Of a stretch of 64,000 nucleotides of DNA, positions 47,134-58,799 are shown in pieces. The translations under genes were made by a program, and so were the position numbers. Numbering within the stretch: the stretch's first letter is position 1; every line of letters begins with the position of its first letter. The stretch lies in contig NC_135260.1 in NCBI RefSeq assembly GCF_964204865.1, forward strand, positions 20,258,001-20,322,000. The letters are read 5' to 3'. This stretch comes from Styela clava. Taxonomy: Eukaryota > Chordata > Ascidiacea > Stolidobranchia > Styelidae. The notes under the pieces are model-generated. The model saw nothing but the letters and a program-made list of their open reading frames with translations, ran no database searches and was not told the origin of the DNA.

Positions 47134-48229
47134 TTGGATATTGGCAATGACTTACCACAAATTTATCAAATTGAAGTTTGTTTGATTTAAACAATTTCAT
47201 CTCTCCTACATCTACGGAATCACAATAATCCTCTCGTACGTATTATTTCTTTTAATTTCAGATGTGAAAAATCAAAAATTGAGATTGAACATCGGTGTAA
47301 TATATTTAAAAAACTTATGCCACATTTTTTAAGCAATAGTTAGAATAAGTTCAAACCAGATACCAATTTTTCATTGGATTAGAAATAACTGGAACTGAAT
47401 GAGAAATTACTTAAAATGGCCCGACCAGTAATTCATGAATATGAAACATCAATGCTAAAATATATTGGCAACAAGATCACGTATTAGGCCTTAGCTGACC
47501 ACTGGATTTGTTAATAGAAGATCGACGGACATGCGTGATAAAATGACCCATTCTCTTGCATCTTATAAAAGTGTACTTTTGAATTAAATACGACATTAGC
47601 ATTTAGATAAAATATCTGGCCCTACATGGGTCTTAAATACAATTTGGTATAATGAAGGTTTTACTAAGCTCTCATGTCTCATAAGGCTTACTCAACTTGG
47701 TTTTCGGTTTCTCTATCATTTTGTTTTCATATATTTTTTGAAGGTGTGTGGCATGCCTATGTGGAGTTTTTGCAACACAAAAATTTGAGAACCATTGATT
47801 CACGACATCTAAATTTCCATGTTTTTAGTTGCAAGAATTGGTGTATATAAAACCTATTTCAGCATTATCACCGTGTTATTCTCATGTTAATGTTATTTTC
47901 CACATTTTTCTGTTACAATGGTCTTTGCGCATGAAAAGTGACATTTTCAGTTGAATCGTTTTTATTTTATTTAACAAACTGATAGCTTGACATTAATTTC
48001 TTAATTCAATTTCTTTCTTAACCACGTGCACTGGCAACTCTATGTCGTAATATACGCAAGCAACATATAGATGCTTATCACTGAATGATGCTCATGATGC
48101 GATACTTTCATGATTTATCGATATGTAACGTGAGTAATGAGTTTGAGTGAGTTTGCACAAAACTTCAACCTGATTGGTTTGTCGACAGTTACAGCCAATG
48201 GCCAAGGAATAGTTCACTGAAAACAGATT
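47134..48229. other. Spacer without recognised features
   Basis: AT-rich sequence; no gene, RNA or repeat could be supported. Confidence 0.5.
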
Positions 48230-48282
48230 TTCAATGTCGTCTTTGGCAGCAACACATTCCTCATGTTATCACAATCAGCTGT

Positions 48283-48889
48283 TGTCGGCAGTCCGTGTGG
48301 TCCTAAAGTTTAGTTTAGTTAGGATTCCTTCAGTTGTACATCGTCATCGTGATGATTATCGCTATCTCGTCGTCGTCATCATCACTGTGTTGTTTTCTCG
48401 TATTCGACGTGTCGCATTTTTCTCTTTCACGTGTTATCGTGTTACGTATTTATTTTATTATCGTCCCCTAAGCTCAGCAAGATGTTTAAGATTGCATTTC
48501 TGGTGGTAGCAGTTTAGGATTTCATTTCTTGTTATGGCAGTTTAAGATTACATCGCCTTTATAACGTTGAAGTTTGAATTCATTCAATAGTCTTCTTTTA
48601 TACCGTATTTCGAATCGTTCGATATAACATTATGATATTTGCATGTCTACAGCTCGTATGGTATTGCATTTATAGTTACTGTTTTACCTTGGTTGTATAT
48701 CTGTCGTTTTGGGACTATGCTGTTATATGGAGTTGTTTTGTGTAAGTATTAGTTTTGTATTCTGTATCATTTGTCTTTGATTTATTTGGTGCTAATTATT
48801 TAATTTGTATTTTAGTCAACCGTTTTGAATACTTTCAATAAAACGAGTCTGGCAAATCGACTTATCATTTCCGGGTCCCAAAAGTGACA
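48283..48889 (+). repeat. 5' LTR of the BEL/Pao element
   Basis: 607 bp, TGTCGGCAGTCC...AAAAGTGACA. It contains an AATAAA near 48,837. Differences from the 3' LTR are two C/T changes, one A/C change and one single-base indel. No obvious TGG-starting primer-binding site follows directly. Confidence 0.95.
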
Positions 48890-48917
48890 AAGTTGAACAA
48901 AACTCCTTGCGACGACG

Positions 48918-51900
48918 ATGAACGAAGCAGATGAATCAATTACACAAGATTTGAATAGACGAGAAGCTTCTTCTTCGCCTGCAGTTCCTCTCGCGGAAAC
49001 AGACGACGGTAACTCTGAAACTATTGGACGCAATGTATTATGCCACGAAAGAGTCCGACTACAAAATGAACTAAATGGTTTGTGCGACAGAATTTCAAAA
49101 TCGATTACTGAAAATGCTCAAAATTCTATCGTTACTGATCTTAAAATTAAACTTCATGTTAAACGAATTGCTTATGACCAAGTGATGGATAAACTCATTC
49201 CGACTACCCGTAATCCAAATGTTTTGAAGAAATATGAAACTGGAAGGCAAATGATGTTATCGAAAATCGATCAAATTGAAAGCAGAATTAATTCTTACCT
49301 TGACGAGGAGATCGTTTCTGATCACGGGTCTGTCGAATCCAATACAAGCAAATGCAGTGTTGAATCACTGAAGCGATTGCAACTTGAGCAAGAACGAGAG
49401 GTAGAAAGAGCCGATTCTCTTGTACGTATGGCTAAACGAGACTTTCTCACAGAAGAAGATACCATTCGCAATAAAATATCAGCACTAGAGCGTCGCCTTG
49501 ATACCAAACGTCGAGACATAAACGAAAAAGAACGAATGGCAGATCTAACACGTCGCCAAGCTGACTAACTTATGCGTGAAATTGAACAAGAAAAGACTGA
49601 ATTGGCTACCAAAAAGATGCCTAAAGATAACTTCCGTGGCGTCAATATTGAATATCCGTTAGAGTCAACACGCAGACGAAGTGCAGCGAACTTTTTTGTT
49701 CCGACGAAGAGTCAAGTGGCAACAAATTCAGAAAAGACCAAAGAATTGCACTTCCCGACAGCACGAACTTACAAACGCCCGTCTCCTTCAAACAGAATGC
49801 TCATACCACAAGAAGCAGTCGACGCGTGGATTAACCACTTGGAACCTAACCAGTCTGGTAAATTTTCTGTTAATTCTTTTAATATGTCAGTAGAGGAACA
49901 AACTATGTTATCATTACAGTTGAATTCTAGAATATTGTCCCAGCACCATTTATCGCCGATTACGATTCCTAGTTTTAGCGGAACGCCCCTAGAATAGCCA
50001 AACTTTATTGAGTTATTTTTTGATAATGTACACAGTTCTCTTGACGACGACGGTTCGCGTATGGTTCGCTTAGTCGCGTCTTTGACGGGGGTGGCTAAAC
50101 GACATGTCGATGGCTTAGGCACGGTGGGAAGTAATTATATTGTCGCGTTGAGTGAATTGAAACATATATTCGGCCAACGGGTGACGATTGCTCGGGCCTT
50201 TCTCGAGAAGGTTGTAGATGGTAGACGAGTAACAGAATTCAGTATCCGAAAAATATCCGATTTTCATTCTGAAGTTCGCGACATTGTGATAAATTTGAAG
50301 AAAATGCGATTGCTTGCAGATTTGTATAGTATTGAAAATGTTAGAAAGACAGCAATGCGAATTCCGGCAGAACTGACCTCGAGTTGGAATAAGTTTGTGA
50401 CTGATATGATTCGTGCCGACGAAATGCCGAGTTTACTGGACTTCGAGCAGTGGTTGTGGGAACGATGCGAGGAATTAGGAAATCCTTTTTCACCAAATCT
50501 TTTCAGTACTAAAATAGATCGTGACGATCGCAGACAGGCATTTCCTAAGAAGAATGTGGTATACCCTTTATCGGGTCATTCAAATCAGCCGCTCGAACAA
50601 CCGCGAATGCAATGTTTCTATCGCAATGGTTTTCATTCTTTAAGTAACTGCGATAGCTTCAGGTTTAGTGCCAATGACACGAAAAGAAGATTTCTACTAA
50701 ATTCACGCCTGTGCTTTAACTGTCTCGAACCTGGACATTTAGCTATTTCGTGCCGGTTCCGCAATATGTGTCGTGTTTGTCCCGGTAAGCATCATTCAGC
50801 CATCCATGGTTTGAGAGTCGTTCCTAATAGATTGAGTGATAACAATCAGCCTGATCTCCCTCCTCATATGAGCGGCGTTGCCAATTCTCATGTTTCAGGC
50901 TTTAATGGTGTTCAGTTTCAGCTTTTGCCAGTCGTAGTAAAAGGCCCATTGGGATCCTCTGAATATGCTATCGCTGTTCTAGATTCTGCCAGTCAAATCT
51001 CAATAATACATCCCAAATTAAAACAAAAACTTGGTTTGAAAGGAAGTCCTAGGTGTCTAACCATTAACACCTTATGCAATAAGGGCGTTTCGCAAAATAC
51101 GGAGGTGGTGAAATTGTCGATGCGATCTGCTCACGACGAGAGTGGTCAAATTCTGATGTTAAGCAACGTGTTTGTGGTCGAGTCACGCATACCACATCCA
51201 GCTAGAATCCTTAAGAACGATCACAATATGACTCACCTGCAGGATATTCCGTTAACCGACATTGAAGCGAACAAAGCCATGATTTTAATCGGAGCCGATA
51301 ATCCCTTGGCGCATTTCCAGCTTGAACGTAGAGTCGGCCAGCAACATGAACCAGTGGGTATTAAAACTCCTCTCGGTTGGACTTTGATCGGGTCTTCAGG
51401 CGCGACTAATGAAGATGAAACTGTTTCAAATATGCTGTGTTGTGATTTGCGTGACCAGTATAACATGCTGCAAGAACAAGTTGAGCGATTTTGGTCCACT
51501 GAAGCTGTAGGCACGGCGTACAATTTGACCCGTAGCGAGTCGATTGAAGATAGACAAACTGATAATTTGATGGAAAGAAAAATTAGATTTATCGACGGTC
51601 ATTACGAGGTTGGGTTTATGTGGAGAAATGAAAATTGCGAAATGCCGCAAAACGAACACGTAGCGCTTAACAGGTTCGAAAATCTCAGAAAACGACTCCA
51701 AGGAAACGAACGTTTGCGAAACTTATATTGTAAAGAAATGGCAAAGAATATTGAAAGGGGTTGGGTGCGTAAGCTAACTTCAGATGAAAAGGCGTTTCGC
51801 GGTCCTCGAACTTGGTTTCTGCCTCATCATGGCGTTGAAAATCCCAACAAGCCAAATAAACTAAGAATTGTTTTTGACGCGGCATCTACTTGCTGCGGCC

Positions 51901-51947
51901 GTCAGTCTGAACAGTCGATTGATGTCCGGGCGCGATTTGATCAATAA
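48918..51947 (+). pseudogene. BEL/Pao gag and protease region, with two stop codons
   Basis: ATG at 48,918, about 30 bases after the LTR. The same frame runs through a coiled-coil-rich N-terminus (48,918-49,565), a TAA at 49,566, a Gag/DUF1759 region (from about 49,790), and a TAG at 49,995 where relatives have Trp (PLE-stop-PNFIELF). It continues through zinc knuckles (CFNCLEPGHLAISC and CRVCPGKHHSAIH) at about 50,710-50,810 and a DUF1758-type aspartic protease (VLDSASQISIIHP, about 50,970). Next comes the conserved KTPLGWTLIG stretch (about 51,365) and the start of RT, until a shift near 51,900 ends the frame at 51,947. Confidence 0.9.
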
Positions 51948-53880
51948 TCTAGTCGGGGTGCTTTTACGTTTTCGGGAGAGACCAATCGCTATAAGCGCCG
52001 ATATAGAAGCCATGTTTCATATGATTCGATTGCCGGAAGATGATACGGATTCTGCACGTTTTCTCTGGTCGGAAGACCTTTTTTCAACCAAACGGCCAGA
52101 TGTGTATAAATTCTTAGTTCGTATTTTTGGAGCTGTGGATTCACCTTATGTCGCAAACTTTTGTTTGAAGAGAGCTGCGTACGATAGTAGAAACAAGTTT
52201 CCTAGAGACGTAATATTAACTACCGATAGAGACTTTTATGTCGATGATTTACTTACTTCGAAATGGAATGTTGATTCCGCGGTATCGACAGCTAAAGATA
52301 TGATTAAGATGTTACACGATAAAGGATTCAACTTGACCAAGTGGGTTTCGAATTCTAAATCGGTTTTACGTGAAATATCCAGTGGACGTGTCGTCACTAA
52401 TGTTGACTTAGATCTGGACAGATTACCTGTTAGAAAAGCTCTGGGCTTGCATTGGGACATCGAGAAGGATTGCTTTATATTCGACCACCAGAAATTTACT
52501 GATTTTACCACGAAAAGAAAGGCCCTTAGTGTAACCAGTTCAATATTCGATCCATTAGGATTTGTAGCACCAATCATTTTGTATGCCAAATTATTACTGC
52601 GGGAATGTTGGCGTGACAACTTAGCTTGGGACGAAGTATTTGATAATAAGAGATTGAAGTGTTGGGAAAATTGGATAAATTCGCTGAAATGTTTAAAGAG
52701 TTTTTCGATTCCACGTCAATTTAAAGGTGTTAAATGTGAAAGTTCCTCGTATGAAATTCATATATTCTGTGATGCATCAGAAGTGGCATATGGCGCGGTA
52801 GCATACATAATATCGAAGCATTCCCGGGAGAATTTTCAGTGTAGTCTTATCGCGGCTAAAGCAAGAGTCGCACCTATGAAAGGTATGACCGTGCCTCGTT
52901 TAGAATTGCAAGGTGCTCTCTTGGCCGTGCGATTGTTAAATTTTCTCCGAAAAGAACTATCCCTTCCACTAGGCGACGTACATATGTGGTCCGACTCGAC
53001 TTGTGTATTGAGATATTTAAAAAATAAAACTCGAAGATTTAAAACATTTGTAGCCAATCGCGTTCGCGAAATACTCGATCACACTCGGCCACACCAATGG
53101 AAGTACGTCGACTCCGCACAGAATCCCGCTGATTACTGCACTAGGGGAATGACGGTTTCCAAATTTCTAGAAAATTCTGATCGATGGCTACATGGACCAG
53201 AGTTTTTGCTCATGCCCGAAAGTGATTGGCCAAGCCAGATAGCGTTACGTGCAGTTGACGACCACGACCAAGAGATTAAATATCAAACATGCATACTAGC
53301 AGATTGTTTTATAACTACGGATAACAGCGATGGAGTACTTGATTCGGAAATCGAAAAGGTCGTCGATGTCGAACGTTTTGATTCGTGGTTTTCCTTATGC
53401 AAACGAACTGCCGTGGTTTTGTTGGCAGCTCGGTATTTTAAGAATCTTTCTGTGAAATGTCCGACGTATAGCCCGCTGCCAGCTCAACTTGTGACTCCTA
53501 AACAGTTGGAACTCGCGGGCCGGTATTGGATAGTTTCTGCTCAAAACAAGCATTTCCGCGTGGAGCGCAAATGCATAACTAACCGAGAAGATTTATCATC
53601 AAAATCAACGTTACTTAATCTGACGCCATTTTTCGATGGACAAGTGATCCGCGTCGGGGGCCGTCTTGAAAATGCCAATATCCCACTGCGTTCGAAACAT
53701 CCTATTATACTGCCGTATTTAAGTTTGAAATGTGATTCGAACTGCCCATGTCGAATTTCATGGTTGATAATGAAAGCTGCTCATATTCGACTCGCACATG
53801 CCGGTCCAGAGGCCACGCTTAGCGCATTAAGACAGCGCTACTGGCATATAAAAGGGAGAACTTGTCAAACGAATAATTGA
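51868..53880 (+). pseudogene. BEL/Pao reverse transcriptase and RNase H region
   Basis: Continues RT in a different frame from the upstream region (one-base shift near 51,900). Visible are ISADIEAMFHMIRL, the catalytic YVDD box at 52,237-52,248, KALGLHW and an SIFDPLGFVAPI motif. The RNase H part has DASEVAYGAVAY, ELQGALLAVRLL and WSDSTCVLRYL. It then runs into the integrase zinc-binding domain (HIRLAHAGPEATL) before a second shift near 53,855. Catalytic residues look intact; the frame is not. Confidence 0.9.
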
Positions 53881-54856
53881 TAATTGTTGGGAATGTAAAA
53901 GACGCCGAGCAAGTTGCAGAACCCCACTGATGTCGAATCTGCCCAAAGTTCGTGTTACTGAAGCAAGACCGTTCGAAAATGTCGGGCTGGATTTCTTCGG
54001 CCCGATCCAAACAAAGAGAGGCAGGGTTTTAGAGAAACGATGGGGGTGTTTGTTTTGTTGTCTTTCAATGAGAGCTGTACACATTGAGATGGCATGGACT
54101 ATGGATACTGATTCCTTCATATGTGTACTTTTGTCTTTCATTGCGATACGAGGACCTGTATCCCAAATATGGTCGGACAACGGATCAAATATAGTTGGTG
54201 GTTCCCGAGAGCTGAAAACCGTCCTTAACTCGATAGATGAATCTCGCGTGGCAGAACTGTGCTTAAAACACAATATTGAATGGCATTTCACTCCACCTTA
54301 CGCTCCCCATTTTGGTGGCGTTTGGGAAAGATTAGTAAAGTCCGCAAAGCGTGCTTTGAAAGCAGTTCTGGGGAATGTGCGTGTAACCGACGAAGTCTTG
54401 AAGACCGCGTTTGCGAGGGTTACCGACATTATGAATAGTAGACCCATTACAACAGTGAGCGACGAACCAACCGACTTTAGTGCCATTACATCAAATTGTT
54501 TGTTGAAAGGGCATTCGGCCGAAGTGTTTCCACTGGATTCAGACGTGATGAAATTATGCTACAGAAAACGATGGAGGCAAACCGAAGCTATTTGTAATCA
54601 GTTTTGGAGAAGATGGCGAAAAGATTACCTACCGAATTTGATGACACGATGTAAGTGGCGGAAGGAACAACGAAACTTACAAGAAGGAAATCTGGTGCTC
54701 GTTTCTGACCCCGTTGCACCGAGAGGACGTTGGCAACTTGGTCGTGTTATTCAAATTTACCCTGGTTCTGACGGACGAGTCCGAACTGTCGCGGTTAAAA
54801 CTATAAATGGCATACATATTCGACCCGCATCGAAAATCTGCCTCCTAGAAGAATGA
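53881..54856 (+). pseudogene. BEL/Pao integrase and DUF5641 C-terminus
   Basis: The longest open piece begins at 53,930, but homology starts just upstream (CWECKRRRASC). The DD-E core is visible: Asp in GLDFFGPI (about 53,980), Asp in WSDNGSN (about 54,173) and Glu in GVWERLVKSAKR (about 54,318). The C-terminal DUF5641 region (WRRWRKDYLP, APRGRWQLGRVI) ends at the TGA at 54,854-54,856, 28 bases before the 3' LTR. A short purine-rich stretch (ATGGGGTGG) precedes the LTR. Confidence 0.9.
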
Positions 54857-54884
54857 CTTTCTGCGGATAGTCATGGGGTGGCTT

Positions 54885-55490
54885 TGTCGGCAGTCCGTGT
54901 GGTCCTAAAGTTTAGTTTAGTTAGGATTCCTTCAGTTGTACATCGTCATCGTGATGATTATCGCTATCTCGTCGTCGTCATCATTACTGTGTTGTTTTCT
55001 CGTATTCGACGTGTCGCATTTTTCTCTTTCACGTGTTATCGTGTTACGTATTTATTTTATTATCGTCCCCTAAGCTCAGCAAGATGTTTAAGATTGCATT
55101 TCTGGTGGTAGCAGTTTAGGATTTCATTTCTTGTTATGGCAGTTTAAGATTACATCGCCTTTATAACGTTGAAGTTTGAATTCATTCAATAGTCTTCTTT
55201 TATACTGTATTTCGAATCGTTCGATATAACATTATGATATTTGCATGTCTACAGCTCGTATGGTATTGCATTTATAGTTACTGTTTTACCTTGGTTGTAT
55301 ATCTGTCGTTTTGGGACTATGCTGTTATATGGAGTTGTTTTGTGTAAGTATTAGTTTTGTATTCTGTATCATTTGTCTTTGATTTATTTGGTGCAATTAT
55401 TTCATTTGTATTTTAGTCAACCGTTTTGAATACTTTCAATAAAACGAGTCTGGCAAATCGACTTATCATTTCCGGGTCCCAAAAGTGACA
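54885..55490 (+). repeat. 3' LTR of the BEL/Pao element
   Basis: 606 bp, almost identical to the 5' LTR. The frame at 54,878-55,111 is only LTR sequence and is duplicated at 48,234-48,509; it is not a gene. Confidence 0.95.
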
Positions 55491-55620
55491 GCTGTTGTGG
55501 GGCGTTATCTCATGGCATCATAGATTGCAACCTATGTTATATATGCGACTGACATTGTACACATCGTTGCGCACAAATAACATGTGGAGACATGTCACTA
55601 AATGATGCTTGTCACTTAAT

Positions 55621-56115
55621 TTTTCAGTCTTGAAGTAAATTCCGAAAATTGTCACGGCGATCGTTTTGGCGGCCGACATCCCAATTACGGTTGTTTGAAA
55701 TGACAATACTCATTATGTTGCGTTCGTTGAAAATATTCGAATAATTTGACTGAAGAAAACTATTTGCCTACCACTAATTACGGCGCATGGTATTTATTAT
55801 TGAACGGCAGTTGAAAATCAACTCGTTTAACATTAAAATTCAAGTAATAGTTTCACATTTAATGCATTTGATCGGCGCTGCATGTGAGCGTACTTATAAA
55901 CGATTTTGACGCTACTGACATCCGCGAGTTATACTTCTCTCCAAAATTAATTTTCTCGTTTTTTAATGTTCTATTTTCAAATGCGGGTACTGCTGACTGT
56001 AGATTAATGGTCGATATTTGAAAAAGGACTTGCGAAATATTCACCATAAACCGCCAGGCAAAGAGAGGCGGGCTACACGTAACTGTGGAATTTCGCTGTG
56101 AACGATGCATTTTTT
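55621..56115. other. Spacer left of the candidate exon
   Basis: No feature supported beyond the R4 fragment that ends near 55,620. Confidence 0.4.
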
Positions 56116-56459
56116 TCAGTTTATTAAACATTTTACGTCGTCGTGAATTGCACTTTGGGTGCTCTGTTTCAATTTCACCAAAAATTTTGGCTGCGCCCTA
56201 TCCGTTATCAACCCGGCTATATTCCGGCACTGATAAACCATGTAATAATTTGTCACCAATGTCATCAAATAAACATTCGGATCGGACGACGAGATTGCGC
56301 TCCATACTGCAATCACCAATTCCTTCACCAGCTCTGGACATACCCTATGTTGTAGGCATTTAAGGAATAACCTTGTTAGATATTTGATAGACAAAGTGGG
56401 GGCAAGTGTCAGCCTTCGCAAGACGGTTGTAACTGCCGTATTTGATGTTGAAATTATCT
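56116..56459 (-). CDS. Possible coding exon or gene fragment, unknown product
   Basis: On the minus strand a frame is open for about 115 codons between stops. Its amino-acid make-up looks protein-like: segments such as RLFLKCLQHRVCPELV and DPNVYLMTLVTNYYMVYQC, then LITDRAQPKFLVKLKQS, unlike the low-complexity frames around it. There is no ATG near its start, so it would be an internal exon; a GTAAAA near 56,134 could serve as a donor. I cannot name the family and see no neighbouring exons. It may be a pseudogene fragment or chance. Confidence 0.3.
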
Positions 56460-56759
56460 ATCGAATCAAGAAATTATTGCCCCATCTAACAGGAATACTA
56501 CCATATTATTTTATGATATTTTTATCATTGTATTGTATTTTTCTTTCCGATTTTATATGTAACTGCAATACCTTATATTTTTTCTTCCAAGATGTTTGTT
56601 ATTTTATTGCAAGCATCGATTTCATTTACTATTTTATACCAATTTCCTTTTATTTCTATGTTAAATTTCCCTATTTTTTCATCTTCAAGTCATTCGTACT
56701 TAATGATACTAGCCCAATTGAAAAAAATACTACAATCACAATTTCTTAAATCATTGTAA

Positions 56760-57120
56760 TCATATATTTTTGGCGCATTCTCTACAAAAAAACATGAAGT
56801 CATGTTTTTGATGGAATTAGTCTGCTTCACAAATGCGTCTTTCTAACACAAATAAACGAGTTGTTTCAATTGGGCATTGACTGATTGAGCATATACTATA
56901 TGTGAAGATAGTATATACTATTTATTACGCAATTTGTCTACTAATATCTCATTCATTGGGGGCACGTTTTCCAAACTGGAAAAAAATTCATCCCTGGCGA
57001 GTAACTTTGTCCTTTTGAAGAGGAATCGGCTTTGTATTTGCTGTAGCATTACTGATTTCGCAAAGTTCGTTATGTCTACTATAATACAATGCACACATTC
57101 AATTAGAAAATACTGGTACT
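56760..57120. other. AT-rich spacer
   Basis: No gene or repeat seen, only a short inverted ATACTATATGTGAAGATAGTAT motif near 56,892. Confidence 0.4.
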
Positions 57121-57124
57121 GTAC

Positions 57125-57780
57125 AAACAGCTCATTCGTGAAATGTTTTCTTTTCATACATGTCATTCAGGGGTTTTGTCCACATTTATCTCATTCGCCA
57201 GATATTTTGTCCATAAACTTCTCGTTTCCCTGATGAAACAACAGCTCATTCGCGAAGTGATTTTTCTTCATACATTTCGTCCCAAGGTTTCGTCCTCATA
57301 TATCTCATTCGCCAGATATTTTGCCCACGTAAATGTCGTTTATCATACATCTGATTAACCATATATTTTGTCCATGGTTCCATTACATTTGAACCCACGT
57401 ACATTTGAACCCATGACAATTGCACCTGTATGCTATTGCACCTATGGAATTTTTTTTGTTTCACGGATAGTTAAACCCATACTAACCCTAACCCATGGGT
57501 TTTAGCGCCCGCATATAGATTGAACCCGTGGATATACGCATGGGTTCAAATGTACATGGGTTCAAATGTACGGTCACCTTTGTCCATATATATCTCGTTT
57601 CCCTGATGAAACAACAGCTCATTCGCGAAGTGTTTTCTCTTCATACATTTTGTCCGGGAGTTTTGTCCACATATATCTCATTCGCCGAATATTTTGTCCA
57701 CATGAATCCCGTTTATCATACATCTCATTCACCAGATATTTTGTCTATATATATTTCGTTTCCATCATAAAACAGTTGCC
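57125..57780. repeat. Tandem repeats of about 113 bp with an inserted MITE
   Basis: Units begin CTCATTCG(T/C)GAA...TTCATACAT at about 57,131, 57,244 and 57,617, and contain ATCTCATTCGCCAGATATTTTGTCC. The 57,376-57,578 MITE interrupts the array. Short frames across it are products of the repeat. Confidence 0.6.
57376..57578. mobile_element. Mutator-like MITE, copy 2 (203 bp)
   Basis: Begins GGTTCCATTACATTTGAACCC and ends GGGTTCAAATGTACGGTCACC, near-inverted arms each holding a doubled ACATTTGAACCCA motif. It has a perfect 9-bp target duplication TTTGTCCAT (57,367-57,375 and 57,579-57,587). Nine-base duplications are typical of the Mutator superfamily. No coding capacity. Confidence 0.8.
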
Positions 57781-58039
57781 GTGATTATTCACTCGTTAAA
57801 AAAACGACTTTCTCAGTGAGACTCTTCTGTGGCGTATAATATTCAATCCATGGTAATTAAGTTAATTGTGTCTAACGTAACTCGCGGTGGCGACTTTTAA
57901 ATACATTGCTACTCTAAAAATACAGATGTGATATGTGGACATAAACACATGAGATAAACTTTCTAATACTATTTAGTTTTGATAGGTATGGTATAGGTAT
58001 GTTTGCAATCTTGCTAATTCTTTATCGCCGTTAGGAATC

Positions 58040-58265
58040 CGTACATGTGGTACACGTAGAACACGTGGTACAAGTGGGACACGTTGGGCAAGTGGTACAC
58101 GTGGTGCAAGTGGCACACGTGGGGCAAGTTGTACACGTGGTACAAGTGGGACCTTTGGTGCAAGTGGGAGATGGGGTACAAGTGAGACATGTGATGCAAG
58201 TGGGACATATGGTACACGTGGGGTATGTGGTACACGTGGGTCAAGTGGGACAAGTTGGACACGAC
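58040..58265. repeat. 9-bp minisatellite rich in CACGTG E-boxes
   Basis: About 25 units of nine bases, consensus GTACA(C/A)GTG with GGGCAAGTG variants. Six copies of the palindrome CACGTG are present. The regular protein-like frames on both strands (for example repeated PRVPLVP) arise from the repeat period and are not genes. Confidence 0.85.
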
Positions 58266-58309
58266 ATTTTTGAGACACCGTACAGTAAGTGCATGGATAT
58301 CAAATGAAT

Positions 58310-58795
58310 TGGCGGTGTAGGTCCACCCCCTAAATAGCTGTATATGTATATCAAGTTGATTATATTATAAGTACATATGACATTCGTTGTATATGTACAT
58401 TACATGAATGGTTTCATATATATATATTACATTTTTTGTATATGCCTATGAAATTGTATGACATCGCTCAAATGCTGTCTTAAGTTTATAAGGTTGACTA
58501 TACATACAGATGACATTGGCTGATTGTGTACATTACCTGAGTGGCTGTAAGTATATTGCGTAGTCAATATGAGCATATTGCATCGGCTGTGTATGAACAT
58601 TACTCGATTGGCCATATATGTATATTAATTTGGCTGTATATGCATATGATATTGACATTGGCTGTGTATGTACATCACCAAAATGGCGGTATATTTTTAT
58701 TAATTGGCTGTATATGCATATAACACTGGGTGTACGTATATGCATATTTAGTTGCCACTATATGTATATTTGATTGGCGCTATATGTTAGTGCAA
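58310..58795. repeat. GGCTGTATATGCATAT-type repeat array
   Basis: Irregular ~35-45 bp units containing GGCTGTATATG(T/C)ATAT and GTACATTAC motifs. The inverse motif set is at 60,460-60,760, making two arms about 1.7 kb apart. No gene. Confidence 0.55.
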
Positions 58796-58799
58796 ACCA

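Larger units (their letters stand above)
48283..55490 (+). mobile_element. BEL/Pao LTR retrotransposon, full-length but mutated (7,208 bp)
   Basis: Two LTRs (48,283-48,889 and 54,885-55,490) enclose gag-pro-RT-RNase H-integrase in the BEL/Pao order. The LTRs start TG and end CA, and the element is flanked by a perfect 5-bp target duplication GCTGT (48,278-48,282 and 55,491-55,495), the usual length for BEL. I count only about four differences between the LTRs, so insertion is recent. Coding parts carry two in-frame stops and two frameshifts, so it cannot make an intact polyprotein. Confidence 0.95.

Noticed and set aside
48234-48509. 91-aa frame, repeated at 54,878-55,111
   Set aside because: It lies in the LTRs of the BEL element and is duplicated only because the LTRs are.
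56384-56749. 121-aa Phe/Ile/Tyr-rich frame resembling a membrane protein
   Set aside because: Its hydrophobic look comes from T-rich DNA; no start context, splice sites or repeated structure support it.
58014-58307. Overlapping proline/valine- or histidine-rich frames on both strands
   Set aside because: They are the read-out of a 9-bp minisatellite; a period divisible by three keeps all frames open.
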